DNA of 64,000 bases from NCBI RefSeq assembly GCF_900172265.1, contig NZ_FWFK01000001.1, positions 434,001-498,000 on the forward strand, given 5' to 3'. Under the pieces are notes generated by a model that saw nothing but the letters and a program-made list of their open reading frames with translations, was not told the origin of the DNA and searched no databases. This DNA comes from Roseivivax jejudonensis. Lineage in GTDB: Bacteria > Pseudomonadota > Alphaproteobacteria > Rhodobacterales > Rhodobacteraceae. Of this stretch, positions 26,548-34,559 are shown piece after piece (the first letter of the stretch is position 1; the number at the start of each line of letters is the position of its first letter). The position numbers and the translations under genes are program-made.

Positions 26548-27342
26548 TCAGCCCGCGTCGAAGGCGGCGCACGGATCGCCGCGATCGACATCCTCGCCCA
26601 TCTCGACCTGGTCGAACGATCCGTCGGGGTCGCCATGCGCCGGCTCTCCCTGCCCGAGCGCGGCGGTCGTAACCTCGGGCGCGACCCGCGCCACGTAGGC
26701 CGGCGCGCCCCATTCGGTGCGGGCGTGCCCGTTGCCGGTGATGACGACGACCGGTGCACCGGCCTCGTCCAGCGCGGTCAGTGCGGCGCGGGCAATGAGC
26801 GCGTCGCGCAGGCGCTGGATATCGACCATCATGGGCAGCATCTCGTCGGGCAGCGCGTCGCAATGCGCCTCGGCCTGCATGGCCTCGCGCGCGCCCTGCG
26901 TCTCCGGCGGCAGGGGCGTGGTCAGACCATACGCATCTGCGCCGGGGCCGAACACATCGGCGATGGTGTCCTGCATGACCCGCCGGGCATCCTCGCGCGG
27001 AAGAGCCGCGCCGTAAATCGCGGCATCGGGCGCCGCGACGAAGATCGGATGATACAGGGAAAAATCGGGCCAGCCGCTGTTGGCCCAGTCGAGCGCGGCG
27101 GCCAAAGCGTCTGGATCGGCGATCAGGTAGGGCTCGACCACCGCGGCCTGTGCCTCGGTCAGCATTTCGAACACGAGCGCTGTTGGCGCGATGTCTGCGA
27201 CCAAATCGGCCTGCCGCGCATGATGGCTCGGGTTGTCGTGCTGTTCGCCCAGAAAAACGATGTCGGCGCCCGAGAGTGACGCCGGCACATCCGACCAGGC
27301 CGGGTGTCCTGCCGCCAGTGCGGCGAGGACGCCCGCGATCAG
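26548..27342 (-). CDS. ChaN family (haem-binding uptake, Tiki-like) protein with a non-ATG start
   Basis: A ChaN/DUF399 protein of about 264 residues. LSGADIVFLGEQHDNPSHHARQADLV near the start and VVVITGNGHARTEWGAPAYV near the end are the two conserved blocks of the fold. No ATG, GTG or TTG lies in frame upstream of a GTG at 27288, yet the codons before that GTG encode IAGVLAALAAGHPAWSDV, a typical signal peptide. I therefore place the start at CTG 27342, which overlaps the rpoH stop as CTGA, like the ATGA couplings elsewhere. ATT at 27351 is the alternative. ChaN is linked to haem or iron uptake in Campylobacter. The start is inference; the coding region is firm. Confidence 0.75.
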   Translation of the reverse strand: MIAGVLAALAAGHPAWSDVPASLSGADIVFLGEQHDNPSHHARQADLVADIAPTALVFEMLTEAQAAVVEPYLIADPDALAAALDWANSGWPDFSLYHPIFVAAPDAAIYGAALPREDARRVMQDTIADVFGPGADAYGLTTPLPPETQGAREAMQAEAHCDALPDEMLPMMVDIQRLRDALIARAALTALDEAGAPVVVITGNGHARTEWGAPAYVARVAPEVTTAALGQGEPAHGDPDGSFDQVEMGEDVDRGDPCAAFDAG

Positions 27343-28217
27343 GCGAGGAATGCGTGAACCTCGCGCGACTGGGTCTCCAGCGAACGGCGCATCTTGGTGA
27401 AGGCTGCAGCCTCCAGCTGGCGCACCCGCTCCTTGGACAGCCCGAGCTCGTTGCCAAGGCTCTCGAGGGTTCGCGCATCATCGCGCAGCTTGCGCTCGCG
27501 CACGATGAAGCGTTCACGATCGTTCAGCGCACCCATCGCCGCCAGCAGCCACTCGCGCAGCTGTTCGGTGTCGTGGCTGTTCTCGACGAGGTCCGCGGCC
27601 TGCGCCGAGTCATCCTCGAGCGCGTCGATCCACTCGCGGCCCTCGTCCTCGACCGATTGCGTCGCGTTCAGCGAATAGTCGGAGCCCGAGAGGCGGCCTT
27701 CCATCATCTCGACGTCGTGCAGCGGCACGCCGATCTCCGTCGAGATGAGCTGGCGCAGCTGGTGGCGGTCGAGCGTTTCGCCGTTGGCAGCCGCTTCGCG
27801 TTCGAGACGGGCCTGAACGCGCCGCATGTTGAAGAACAGCGACTTTTGCGACGACGTGGAGCCGGTGCGCACCATCGACCAGTTGCGCATCACGTAATCC
27901 TGGATCGACGCCTTGATCCACCAGACGGCGTAGGTCGAGAAGCGCACGCCGCGATCGGGGTCGAACTTGTCGGCGGCCTTCATCAGCCCGAGGCCCGCTT
28001 CCTGGATAAGGTCGTTCATCGGTGCGCCGTAGCGCTTGAACTTCGACGCCATCGAGATTGCGAGGCGCATGTAGGCAGTAATAAGTCGATGAAGGGATTT
28101 CTCGCAGCGTTCGTCACGCCACGCGTAGGCAAGCTTGAGTTCGGTTTCGGCATCCAGAAGCTCTGCCTTCATGGCGCGCCGCGACAGCGTCTGATCGTTG
28201 AAAGTGTCAAGTGCCAT
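27339..28217 (-). CDS. rpoH: RNA polymerase sigma factor RpoH (RpoH2-like)
   Basis: A 292-residue sigma-32 type factor for heat or oxidative stress. Region 2 reads LITAYMRLAISMASKFKRYGAPMNDLIQEAGLGLMKAADKFDP then FSTYAVWWIKASIQDYVMRNW. The RpoH box follows as SSQKSLFFNMRRVQ. Region 4 (ESLGNELGLSKERVRQLEAAAFTKMRRSL) closes the protein. The start MALDTFNDQTLSRRAMKAELL is like the second RpoH of Rhodobacter, which there answers to singlet oxygen. It leads a reverse operon with chaN, coaBC, dut and the HesA-like gene. A candidate ECF-sigma promoter lies upstream at 28273-28301. Assignment to the RpoH2 branch is from memory of the N-terminus. Confidence 0.93.
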   Translation of the reverse strand: MALDTFNDQTLSRRAMKAELLDAETELKLAYAWRDERCEKSLHRLITAYMRLAISMASKFKRYGAPMNDLIQEAGLGLMKAADKFDPDRGVRFSTYAVWWIKASIQDYVMRNWSMVRTGSTSSQKSLFFNMRRVQARLEREAAANGETLDRHQLRQLISTEIGVPLHDVEMMEGRLSGSDYSLNATQSVEDEGREWIDALEDDSAQAADLVENSHDTEQLREWLLAAMGALNDRERFIVRERKLRDDARTLESLGNELGLSKERVRQLEAAAFTKMRRSLETQSREVHAFLA

Positions 28218-28568
28218 TGTCGCTCCCCGTTTCGGATACGAAAGACTTGTAATGCAGGTGGCGCTCGTATCCCTCTACGGACTTGGAACGACTCCAGATC
28301 AAAGAAGGTTGCAAAGAAATTGCGAGATCGGGCGCATTTCGAGAACGAAACGCCTTTGGGCCGGCGCTTGCGCGACCGGATCACCAATCTGTCATCGCTC
28401 CAACCGATCGCGGCCGCGAACTGTTCCGAGCGTCGTGCCGGACGCGCAAATGACGTCGTGTCAGGCGGAAATCCGTCATGTGGTCATCACCGGCGCGGCC
28501 GTCGTTAACCCGGCGCTAACCGTGCGCGGCGCAGGGTCCGGCCTCGGGTCGGGGGCGGATGGTGCGAC
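28218..28568. other. 351-bp divergent promoter region, rpoH / comM
   Basis: No coding frame is credible here. The half next to rpoH is relatively AT-rich and holds the ECF-type promoter candidate. The half next to comM is GC-rich and contains CGTTAACCCGGCGCTAACC, which could be part of the comM promoter. I see no terminator or RNA gene. Confidence 0.6.
28273..28301 (-). promoter_or_regulatory. Candidate ECF (RpoE/ChrR type) promoter of rpoH
   Basis: On the reverse strand TGATCT (28296-28301) is followed after exactly 18 bases by TAGAG (28273-28277). In Rhodobacter the singlet-oxygen sigma factor RpoE uses about TGATCC-N18-TAAGA and drives the second rpoH gene. The -35 matches five of six; the -10 keeps only TA and a purine-rich tail. 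The leader would be about 50 bases. Confidence 0.4.
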
Positions 28569-30086
28569 ATGGTGGCGCAAGCCTACACGGTGGCGTTCGA
28601 GGGCGTGGAGGCGCGCATCGTCGAGGTGCAGTGCGCGCTGACCGCCGGGCTGCCCGGGTTTTCCATCGTCGGCCTCCCCGACAAGGCCGTAAGCGAGGCG
28701 CGCGACCGGGTGCGCACGGCGCTGAGCGCGATGTCGATCGCGCTGCCGTCGAAGCGGATCACGATCAACCTGTCGCCGGCGGACCTGCCGAAGGAGGGAT
28801 CGCATTTCGACCTTCCCATCGCGCTCGGGTTGCTCGCGGCGCTGGAGATCGTGCCGAAGGACGCGGTCGCGGGGACGCTGGCGTTGGGCGAGTTGTCTCT
28901 CGACGGCACGCTGGTGCCGGTCGTGGGCGCGCTTCCGGCAGCGATGGCGGCGGCCGAAGACGCACGTACTCTGCTGTGTCCGCGCGACTCGGGCGCCGAA
29001 GCAGCGTGGGTCGATGCCTGCACGGTGATCGGCGCGGCCTCGCTTCTGGAGGTGGTGCACCACTTTTCCGGCCGACAGATCCTTGCGCCCTGCACCGCCG
29101 GCGAGGTCACGGAAGATGGGCGGCCGGGCGATCTGGCCGACGTGAAGGGACAGGAAAAGGCCAAGCGCGCGCTCGAGATCGCCGCGGCAGGCCGGCACCA
29201 CCTGATGTTCGTGGGCGCGCCCGGTTCGGGCAAGTCGATGCTGGCGGCGCGGATGCCGGGGATCCTGCCGCCCCTGTCACCGATCGAGGCGCTCGAGACC
29301 TCGATGATCCACTCGCTCGCCGGGCTTCTCGACGCGGGCGGGATCTCTCGCGCGCGTCCGTTCCGCGAACCGCACCACACCGCCAGCCAGGCGGCGATCA
29401 TCGGCGGCGGGCGCAGCGCGAAACCCGGCGAAATCAGCCTCGCGCACAATGGCGTGCTGTTCATGGACGAGTTCCCCGAGTTTCCGCGAACGGTGCTCGA
29501 GACGCTGCGACAGCCGATCGAAACCGGCGAGGTGATGATCGCGCGGGCCAACGCGCACGTGCGCTATCCCTGCCGGTTCCTGCTTGTGGCGGCGGCCAAT
29601 CCGTGCCGGTGCGGCAACCTTGCCGATGCCGGGCAGGCGTGCTCGCGCGCCCCGGCCTGCGGCGAGGAGTATCTCGGACGGATCTCGGGGCCGCTGATGG
29701 ACCGCTTCGACCTGCGCGTGGAGGTCCCGCCGGTGTCCTATGCCGATCTCGACCTGCCGGCGAGCGGCGACACCTCGGCGACCGTTGCCGCGCGGGTCGC
29801 GCAGGCACGGGATCGACAGGCGGCGCGGTTCGAGGCGCACGAGGGCGTGCGCACGAACGCGGATGCCGCCGGCGCAATGCTCGAGGCGATTGCCGCCCTC
29901 GACCCCGAGTGCCGGGCGTTGATGAAGCGCGCGGCGGACCGGTTCGGGCTGTCGGCGCGCGGGTATCACCGTGTAATTCGCGTCGCGCGTACCATCGCGG
30001 ATCTCGAGGGCAGCGCCGAACTCCGCCGGCCGCACCTCGCCGAAGCGCTCGGTTACCGGCTGGTCGGAGTGGCGAAGGAGTCCTGA
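28569..30086 (+). CDS. comM: YifB/ComM family Mg-chelatase-like AAA+ ATPase
   Basis: A 505-residue protein. The N-terminal domain (about 1-170) is Lon-protease-like without function (VEVQCALTAGLPGFSIVGLPDKAVSEARDRVRTAL). An AAA+ core follows, with Walker A GAPGSGKS at about 217-224, Walker B GVLFMDEFPEF, and the arginine region LMDRFDLRVEV. A cysteine cluster (NPCRCGNLADAGQACSRAPAC) and the YHRVIRVARTIADLEGS helix complete the ComM pattern. ComM is a hexameric helicase that drives branch migration during natural transformation. The last 34 bases overlap the 3' end of the esterase gene on the other strand. Confidence 0.93.
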   Translation: MVAQAYTVAFEGVEARIVEVQCALTAGLPGFSIVGLPDKAVSEARDRVRTALSAMSIALPSKRITINLSPADLPKEGSHFDLPIALGLLAALEIVPKDAVAGTLALGELSLDGTLVPVVGALPAAMAAAEDARTLLCPRDSGAEAAWVDACTVIGAASLLEVVHHFSGRQILAPCTAGEVTEDGRPGDLADVKGQEKAKRALEIAAAGRHHLMFVGAPGSGKSMLAARMPGILPPLSPIEALETSMIHSLAGLLDAGGISRARPFREPHHTASQAAIIGGGRSAKPGEISLAHNGVLFMDEFPEFPRTVLETLRQPIETGEVMIARANAHVRYPCRFLLVAAANPCRCGNLADAGQACSRAPACGEEYLGRISGPLMDRFDLRVEVPPVSYADLDLPASGDTSATVAARVAQARDRQAARFEAHEGVRTNADAAGAMLEAIAALDPECRALMKRAADRFGLSARGYHRVIRVARTIADLEGSAELRRPHLAEALGYRLVGVAKES

Positions 30087-30952
30087 ACGAAGCGGGCGGT
30101 GCTTTCGAGAGACGCGCGCGCCTCGGGCAGCCAGCCGTCGAGGATCTGCCAGACATGCGGAACGTCGGGCACGACTTCCTCGGTCACCGGCGCGCCGTAG
30201 CCGCGCAGGCGGTCCGCCATGCGCCGGGAATCGTCGCGCAGGATCTCCGTCTCGCCGTACTGGAGCAGCACCGGCGGGCAATTCGGAAACGCGGCGTAGA
30301 GAGGCGAGGCGCGCGGATCGGTCCGCCGATGCGTCCCGAGATAGAGGTCGACCACGTCGGCCATGCGCTCGGCTGGCAGCATCGCTTCCGTATCGCGGTT
30401 CTCGCGCAGGCTGTCGCCGGTCATCGCGAGGTCCGTCCACGGCGAAAAGGCGAAGGCCGCGCGCGGCGGCGTTCCGCGCCGGCAAAGCTTCGACAGCAGC
30501 GCCAGCGCAAGGCCGCCGCCGGCGCTGTCGCCGCCGATGACGATGTCTTCCGGCGCGAACCCCAGCCGGCGCAGCTTGCGCCAGGCCCGCTTCGCGTCGT
30601 GGTAGGCCGCCGGGAAAGGCGCAGCGGGCGCGAGGCGATAGCGCGGCGCGCAGACCTCGATGCCCGACAGGAACGACAGCTGCCCGAGCGGGCCGGAGTA
30701 GTTGTCGGGCGAACCGGCGACATAGGCACCGCCGTGAAAGTACAGGATCGCGAGGCCCTCGGCGGTCTCGCCGGCGCTGAGCCAGGTCAGGCCGTCTGGC
30801 CGTGAGAACCGGCGCAGAAAGGGCGGGCGGCGCAGCAGCAGGTTGAAGCGACCGACATCTGCGGCGAAGTCCCCGGGGCTGTCGATGCGGGCCAGCCACG
30901 GCTTGACCACCGCCCGCATATGCATCCCCAACAGCTTCGCCTGCCAACTCAT
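30053..30952 (-). CDS. Alpha/beta hydrolase, acetyl-esterase (HSL) type
   Basis: A 299-residue esterase of the hormone-sensitive lipase group. It has the oxyanion motif [13 protein letters not shown] (HGG near residue 73), the nucleophile [12 protein letters not shown] (Ser near 143), and the acid and His toward the end ([25 protein letters not shown]). Small esters are likely substrates. The ATG overlaps the gshB stop by four bases, so it is co-translated with gshB. The 3' end overlaps comM on the other strand. Confidence 0.9.
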   Translation of the reverse strand: MSWQAKLLGMHMRAVVKPWLARIDSPGDFAADVGRFNLLLRRPPFLRRFSRPDGLTWLSAGETAEGLAILYFHGGAYVAGSPDNYSGPLGQLSFLSGIEVCAPRYRLAPAAPFPAAYHDAKRAWRKLRRLGFAPEDIVIGGDSAGGGLALALLSKLCRRGTPPRAAFAFSPWTDLAMTGDSLRENRDTEAMLPAERMADVVDLYLGTHRRTDPRASPLYAAFPNCPPVLLQYGETEILRDDSRRMADRLRGYGAPVTEEVVPDVPHVWQILDGWLPEARASLESTARFVQDSFATPTSR

Positions 30953-31887
30953 GATCGTCGTTTCGCCTCGATGGCCTCCCAGATGCGCCCTGCCACATTA
31001 ATGCCGTCGAAGCGTTCCAGTTCCTGCAGACCGGTCGGAGAGGTCACGTTGATTTCGGTCAGCCAATCGCCGATCACGTCGATCCCGACGAAGATCTGCC
31101 CCTTCTCGCGCAGCGTCGGCCCGATCGCGGCGCAGATCTCGTGGTCGCGTTCGGTGAGGCCGACCTTGGCGGCCTTGCCGCCCACGTGCATGTTCGAGCG
31201 CACCTCTCCTTCGGCCGGCACGCGATTGATCGCGCCGGCGGCCTCGCCGTCGACGAGGATGATGCGTTTGTCGCCGCGGGTCACGGCGGGCAGGAACTTT
31301 TGCACGATCAGCGGCTCGCGCGAGAAGCCGGTGAACATCTCGTGCAGAGACGACAGGTTCCGGTCATCGGCGCCAAGCTTGAAGATGCCCGCGCCGCCAT
31401 TGCCGTAGAGCGGCTTCAGGATCACGTCGCCATGACGCGCGCGGAACGCCTTCAGCGTCTGCAGATCGCGCGCTATGGTTGTCGGCGGCGTCAGCTCCGG
31501 GAAGTTGAGGACGAGCAGCTTTTCCGGCGAGTTGCGCACCCAGAACGGATCGTTGACGACGAGCGTGCCGGGGCCGAGCCGCTCCAGCAGATGCGTCGTG
31601 GTGATGTAGTGCATGTCGAACGGCGGATCCTGGCGGAGCCACACGACATCGAACTCCGACAGGTCGACATGGCGCATCTCGCCGAGCGCCGCGTGATCGC
31701 CGCGCACCCGCTGCACGCGCAGGTCCTGCCCGCGGGCCGTGATCCGGCCCTCCTCGAAGGCCAGGTGTTCGGGCGTGTAGTAGAACAGCTCGTGACCCCG
31801 CGCCTGCGCCTCCTCGGCAAGGCGGAAGGTGCTGTCGGCGTCGATGTCGACGGGCCCGATCGGGTCCATCTGGAAGGCGATCTTCAT
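30949..31887 (-). CDS. gshB: Glutathione synthase
   Basis: A 312-residue ATP-grasp enzyme that joins gamma-glutamylcysteine to glycine. Typical elements are [21 protein letters not shown] at the start, [35 protein letters not shown] with the ATP-grasp lysine, [19 protein letters not shown], and [19 protein letters not shown] at the end. The ATG at 31887 is chosen because it opens the conserved sequence and GAGGACC precedes it; a longer upstream frame adds nothing. It is followed without gap by the esterase. Confidence 0.96.
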   Translation of the reverse strand: MKIAFQMDPIGPVDIDADSTFRLAEEAQARGHELFYYTPEHLAFEEGRITARGQDLRVQRVRGDHAALGEMRHVDLSEFDVVWLRQDPPFDMHYITTTHLLERLGPGTLVVNDPFWVRNSPEKLLVLNFPELTPPTTIARDLQTLKAFRARHGDVILKPLYGNGGAGIFKLGADDRNLSSLHEMFTGFSREPLIVQKFLPAVTRGDKRIILVDGEAAGAINRVPAEGEVRSNMHVGGKAAKVGLTERDHEICAAIGPTLREKGQIFVGIDVIGDWLTEINVTSPTGLQELERFDGINVAGRIWEAIEAKRRS

Positions 31888-31980
31888 GGCGGTCCTCGCG
31901 GCTGGCAACGCGCCCATAGATGGGCCCACGGCCCGCGGGAGGCAATGGAGCGTGATGCGCCGTCGCCGCGACGGGTCAGG

Positions 31981-32376
31981 TTACGCCGTGCCGAAGGCGT
32001 TTTCGATCACCCGGACCTCGCCGCGTTCGTCGACCAGCGCGACGTCGAAACGGATATCGGTCAGCTGCCCGCGCGGTTCGGTGCTGCAGAACTCGGCGGC
32101 GGAGGCGCAGAGCCGATCCATCTGCCGGCGCGAGAGTCGTTCGGCGGCGCGGGCGAAGCTGCGGCTTTTCTTGACCTCGACGAAGATCAGGCCGTCGCCG
32201 TCGCGCGCGATCAGGTCGACCTCGCCGCCGGCGCCGCGCCAGCGGCGTTGCGCGATGGCATAGCCGCGCCGCTCGTACTCGCTGGCGATCGTCGCCTCCG
32301 CCGCGCGGCCGGCCTCGTAGGTCACGGCGCGGCGGGCCGCATCCTTCGCCGGCCGGTCAGTTGTCATCATCGGCAT
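31981..32376 (-). CDS. YraN (UPF0102) family protein
   Basis: A 131-residue nuclease-fold protein. It has AGRAAEATIASEYERRGYAIAQRRWRG, then GEVDLIARDGDGLIFVEVKKSRSF with the D and E-x-K residues of the PD-(D/E)XK fold near 53 and 67-69, and DIRFDVALVD. It often neighbours rsmI, as here, where it overlaps the rsmI 3' end by 20 bases. A Holliday-junction or repair role has been guessed but not shown. Confidence 0.9.
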   Translation of the reverse strand: MPMMTTDRPAKDAARRAVTYEAGRAAEATIASEYERRGYAIAQRRWRGAGGEVDLIARDGDGLIFVEVKKSRSFARAAERLSRRQMDRLCASAAEFCSTEPRGQLTDIRFDVALVDERGEVRVIENAFGTA

Positions 32377-33241
32377 CGCGCTTCCACTGCATCGCCTTCT
32401 GGTAGACCGGCCGGCGGGACACGCCGAGCTCGGACGACACCTGGTCGGCCGCGTCGCGCACGGACATCGTGGCGAGCGCGGTCTTCAGTGCCCGGTCTAC
32501 ATCCTCTTCGTTGACGTTTCCCGAAGATCCGCGGCCGATCAGCACCACGATCTCGCCCTTGGGCGTCGTGCCGTCGTAGGCCTCGGCGAGGCTGCCGAGC
32601 GTGCCGCGACGGACCTCCTCGAACCGCTTGGTCAGTTCGCGCGCCACCGTCGCCGGGCGTTCCGGCCCGAGGCGCCGGGCGGCGGCGGCCAGCGTCGCGG
32701 CGACCCGGCGCGGCGATTCGTAGAGGATCAGCGTGGCGTCGACCGGGGCGAGCGCGTCGAGCGCGCGGTCGCGGGCGCCCTTCTGATTGGGCAGAAACCC
32801 CGCGAAGTGAAAGCGGTCGCTCGGCAGGCCGGCGAGCGTCAGCGCGGTGACCGCCGCCGACACGCCCGGCGCTGCGGTGACGTCGTGGCCGGCCTCCTGC
32901 GCCGCGCGCACGAGGTCGAACCCCGGATCCGACACAAGCGGGGTTCCGGCCTCGGACGCGTAGGCGACCGTTCGCCCCTCGGCGAGCGCCGCGAGGAGCT
33001 TCGGGCGCATCTTCGCGCCGTTGTGGTCGTGATAGGCGAGGCAGGGCCGATCGCCGAGCGGAATGCCGTGGATCTCCAGCAGGCGGCGCAACGCGCGGGT
33101 GTCCTCGGCGGCGAGCACGTCGGCCTCCCGCAGCACGTCGAGCGCGCGCAGCGTGATGTCGCGGGCATTGCCGATCGGCGTGGAGACGAGGACGAGGCCG
33201 CCGCCGGATCCGGGCGGCGCGTTGCCGGTCTTCGGATTCAT
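32357..33241 (-). CDS. rsmI: 16S rRNA (cytidine-1402 2'-O)-methyltransferase
   Basis: A 294-residue tetrapyrrole-methylase-fold enzyme that modifies C1402 in the ribosomal P site. It has LVSTPIGNARDITLRALDVLREAD, AEDTRALRRLLEIHGI, SEAGTPLVSDPGFDLVR, PGVSAAVTALTLAGLPSDRFHFAGFLP, and the late PKGEIVVLIG. It is divergent from the LpoA-like lipoprotein gene and overlaps yraN. Confidence 0.95.
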   Translation of the reverse strand: MNPKTGNAPPGSGGGLVLVSTPIGNARDITLRALDVLREADVLAAEDTRALRRLLEIHGIPLGDRPCLAYHDHNGAKMRPKLLAALAEGRTVAYASEAGTPLVSDPGFDLVRAAQEAGHDVTAAPGVSAAVTALTLAGLPSDRFHFAGFLPNQKGARDRALDALAPVDATLILYESPRRVAATLAAAARRLGPERPATVARELTKRFEEVRRGTLGSLAEAYDGTTPKGEIVVLIGRGSSGNVNEEDVDRALKTALATMSVRDAADQVSSELGVSRRPVYQKAMQWKRDADDDN

Positions 33242-33386
33242 TGTTGGACGCCCTTTCGGCCTGATCTACACTCCGCGTCAAATCCGCGCGGTCGGGCGCC
33301 GAACATCACCGGCGCGGCCCCAGGACCGGGGCCGGCGTCCGGGCCCGTCTGCCCGCGCGACCAGAGATCGAGGGAGCCTCCACATC

Positions 33387-34559
33387 ATGATCGCCCGTTT
33401 CGTCCCTGCCCGCAAGGCGTGCCGCCGGGTCGTGGCCGCGCTTGCGCTGACGGCGCTCGCCGCCTGCGACGCCGCCGTCCTGCCCTCCGCTTCCGGCCCG
33501 CGCGTCGATCCCGGCGCCCCGGTTCCGGTGGCGCTCCTGGTGCCGCAATCGGACGCCAATGCCGGCGCCATCGCGCGCAGCCTCGAGAACGCCGCGCGGC
33601 TCGCGGCCGCCGATCTCGACGGCGCAGAGATCGACCTGCGGGTCTACGACACGGCGGGCAATCCGCAGACCGCCGCGGCGGCGGCGCAACGCGCGGTCGA
33701 CGAGGGCGCGGGCATCATTCTCGGGCCGCTCTACGCCGAGGCGGCGAACGCGGCGGCGGTGACGGTCGCGGACGAGGGCGTGAACGTCCTGAGCTTCTCG
33801 AACAACACGCAGGTGGCCGGCGGCAACCTTTTCCTGCTCGGCGCGACGTTCGAGAACACCGCCAACCGGCTGGTGTCCTACTCGGCCGACCAGGGCGTCG
33901 ACGACCTTGCCGTGCTCTTCAACAACAACGTGGCCGGCCAGATCGGCCGCAACGCGATCCAGGGCGCGGCCGCGCGGAACGGCGCGCGCGTCGTCGCCAC
34001 CGAGGGTTACCAGCTCAACGCCGAGAGCCTGAGCGGCGCGATCGGGCGCATCCGCCCGCTCGTCGACAGCGGACAGGCCGACGGGCTGTTCCTGACCGAC
34101 ACGTGGGAAGGCGGCCTGTCGGTCGCGCTGCAGCTCGGGCCCGAGCAGGGCCTGTCGCCGTCGGAGGTCCAGTATGTCGGGCTGACGCGCTGGGACACCC
34201 GGCCCGACGGCTTCAACCTTCCGGGCGTCGAAGGCGCCTTCTTCGCCCTGCCCTCGCGCAGCGCCAGCCAGGCGTTCCAGAGCCGCTACCAGGCGGCCTA
34301 TGGCAGCGCGCCGCACCCGCTCGCCGGCCTCGCGTTCGACGGGATCGCGGCCGTCGGCGCGCTGGTCGGACGGGGACGGTCGGACGCGTTCAGCGCCCGT
34401 GCGCTCACGCAAGGCTCTGGCTTCCAGGGCGCGTCCGGTGTATTCCGCCTGCGGTCCGACGGCACGAACGAGCGCGGCCTCGCCGTGGCGACCGTGCGAA
34501 ACCAGCAGGTGGTGATCCTTGACCCAGCCCCGAGCGGCTTCGGCGGCGCCGGCTTCTGA
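33387..34559 (+). CDS. LpoA-like penicillin-binding protein activator lipoprotein
   Basis: A 390-residue lipoprotein. The signal peptide ends in the lipobox LAAC with Cys27, the substrate of the Lgt encoded at 1828. The remainder is a periplasmic-binding-protein type I fold (PVALLVPQSDANAGAIARSLENAARLAAADL, then ILGPLYAEAANAAAVTVADEGVNVLSFSN). It matches the LpoA/YraM family, which in E. coli activates the PBP1A synthase from the outer membrane. Divergence from rsmI-yraN is the classic setting of lpoA. I chose the ATG at 33387 with GGGAG upstream; an earlier in-frame start would spoil the signal peptide. Its end overlaps glnD by 41 bases. Confidence 0.88.
   Translation: MIARFVPARKACRRVVAALALTALAACDAAVLPSASGPRVDPGAPVPVALLVPQSDANAGAIARSLENAARLAAADLDGAEIDLRVYDTAGNPQTAAAAAQRAVDEGAGIILGPLYAEAANAAAVTVADEGVNVLSFSNNTQVAGGNLFLLGATFENTANRLVSYSADQGVDDLAVLFNNNVAGQIGRNAIQGAAARNGARVVATEGYQLNAESLSGAIGRIRPLVDSGQADGLFLTDTWEGGLSVALQLGPEQGLSPSEVQYVGLTRWDTRPDGFNLPGVEGAFFALPSRSASQAFQSRYQAAYGSAPHPLAGLAFDGIAAVGALVGRGRSDAFSARALTQGSGFQGASGVFRLRSDGTNERGLAVATVRNQQVVILDPAPSGFGGAGF

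Noticed and set aside
30053..30086. Frameshift or misassembly suspected where comM and the esterase overlap
   Set aside because: Both proteins have complete C-termini (comM ends LVGVAKES, the esterase ends SFATPTSR); a 34-base convergent overlap explains the data.
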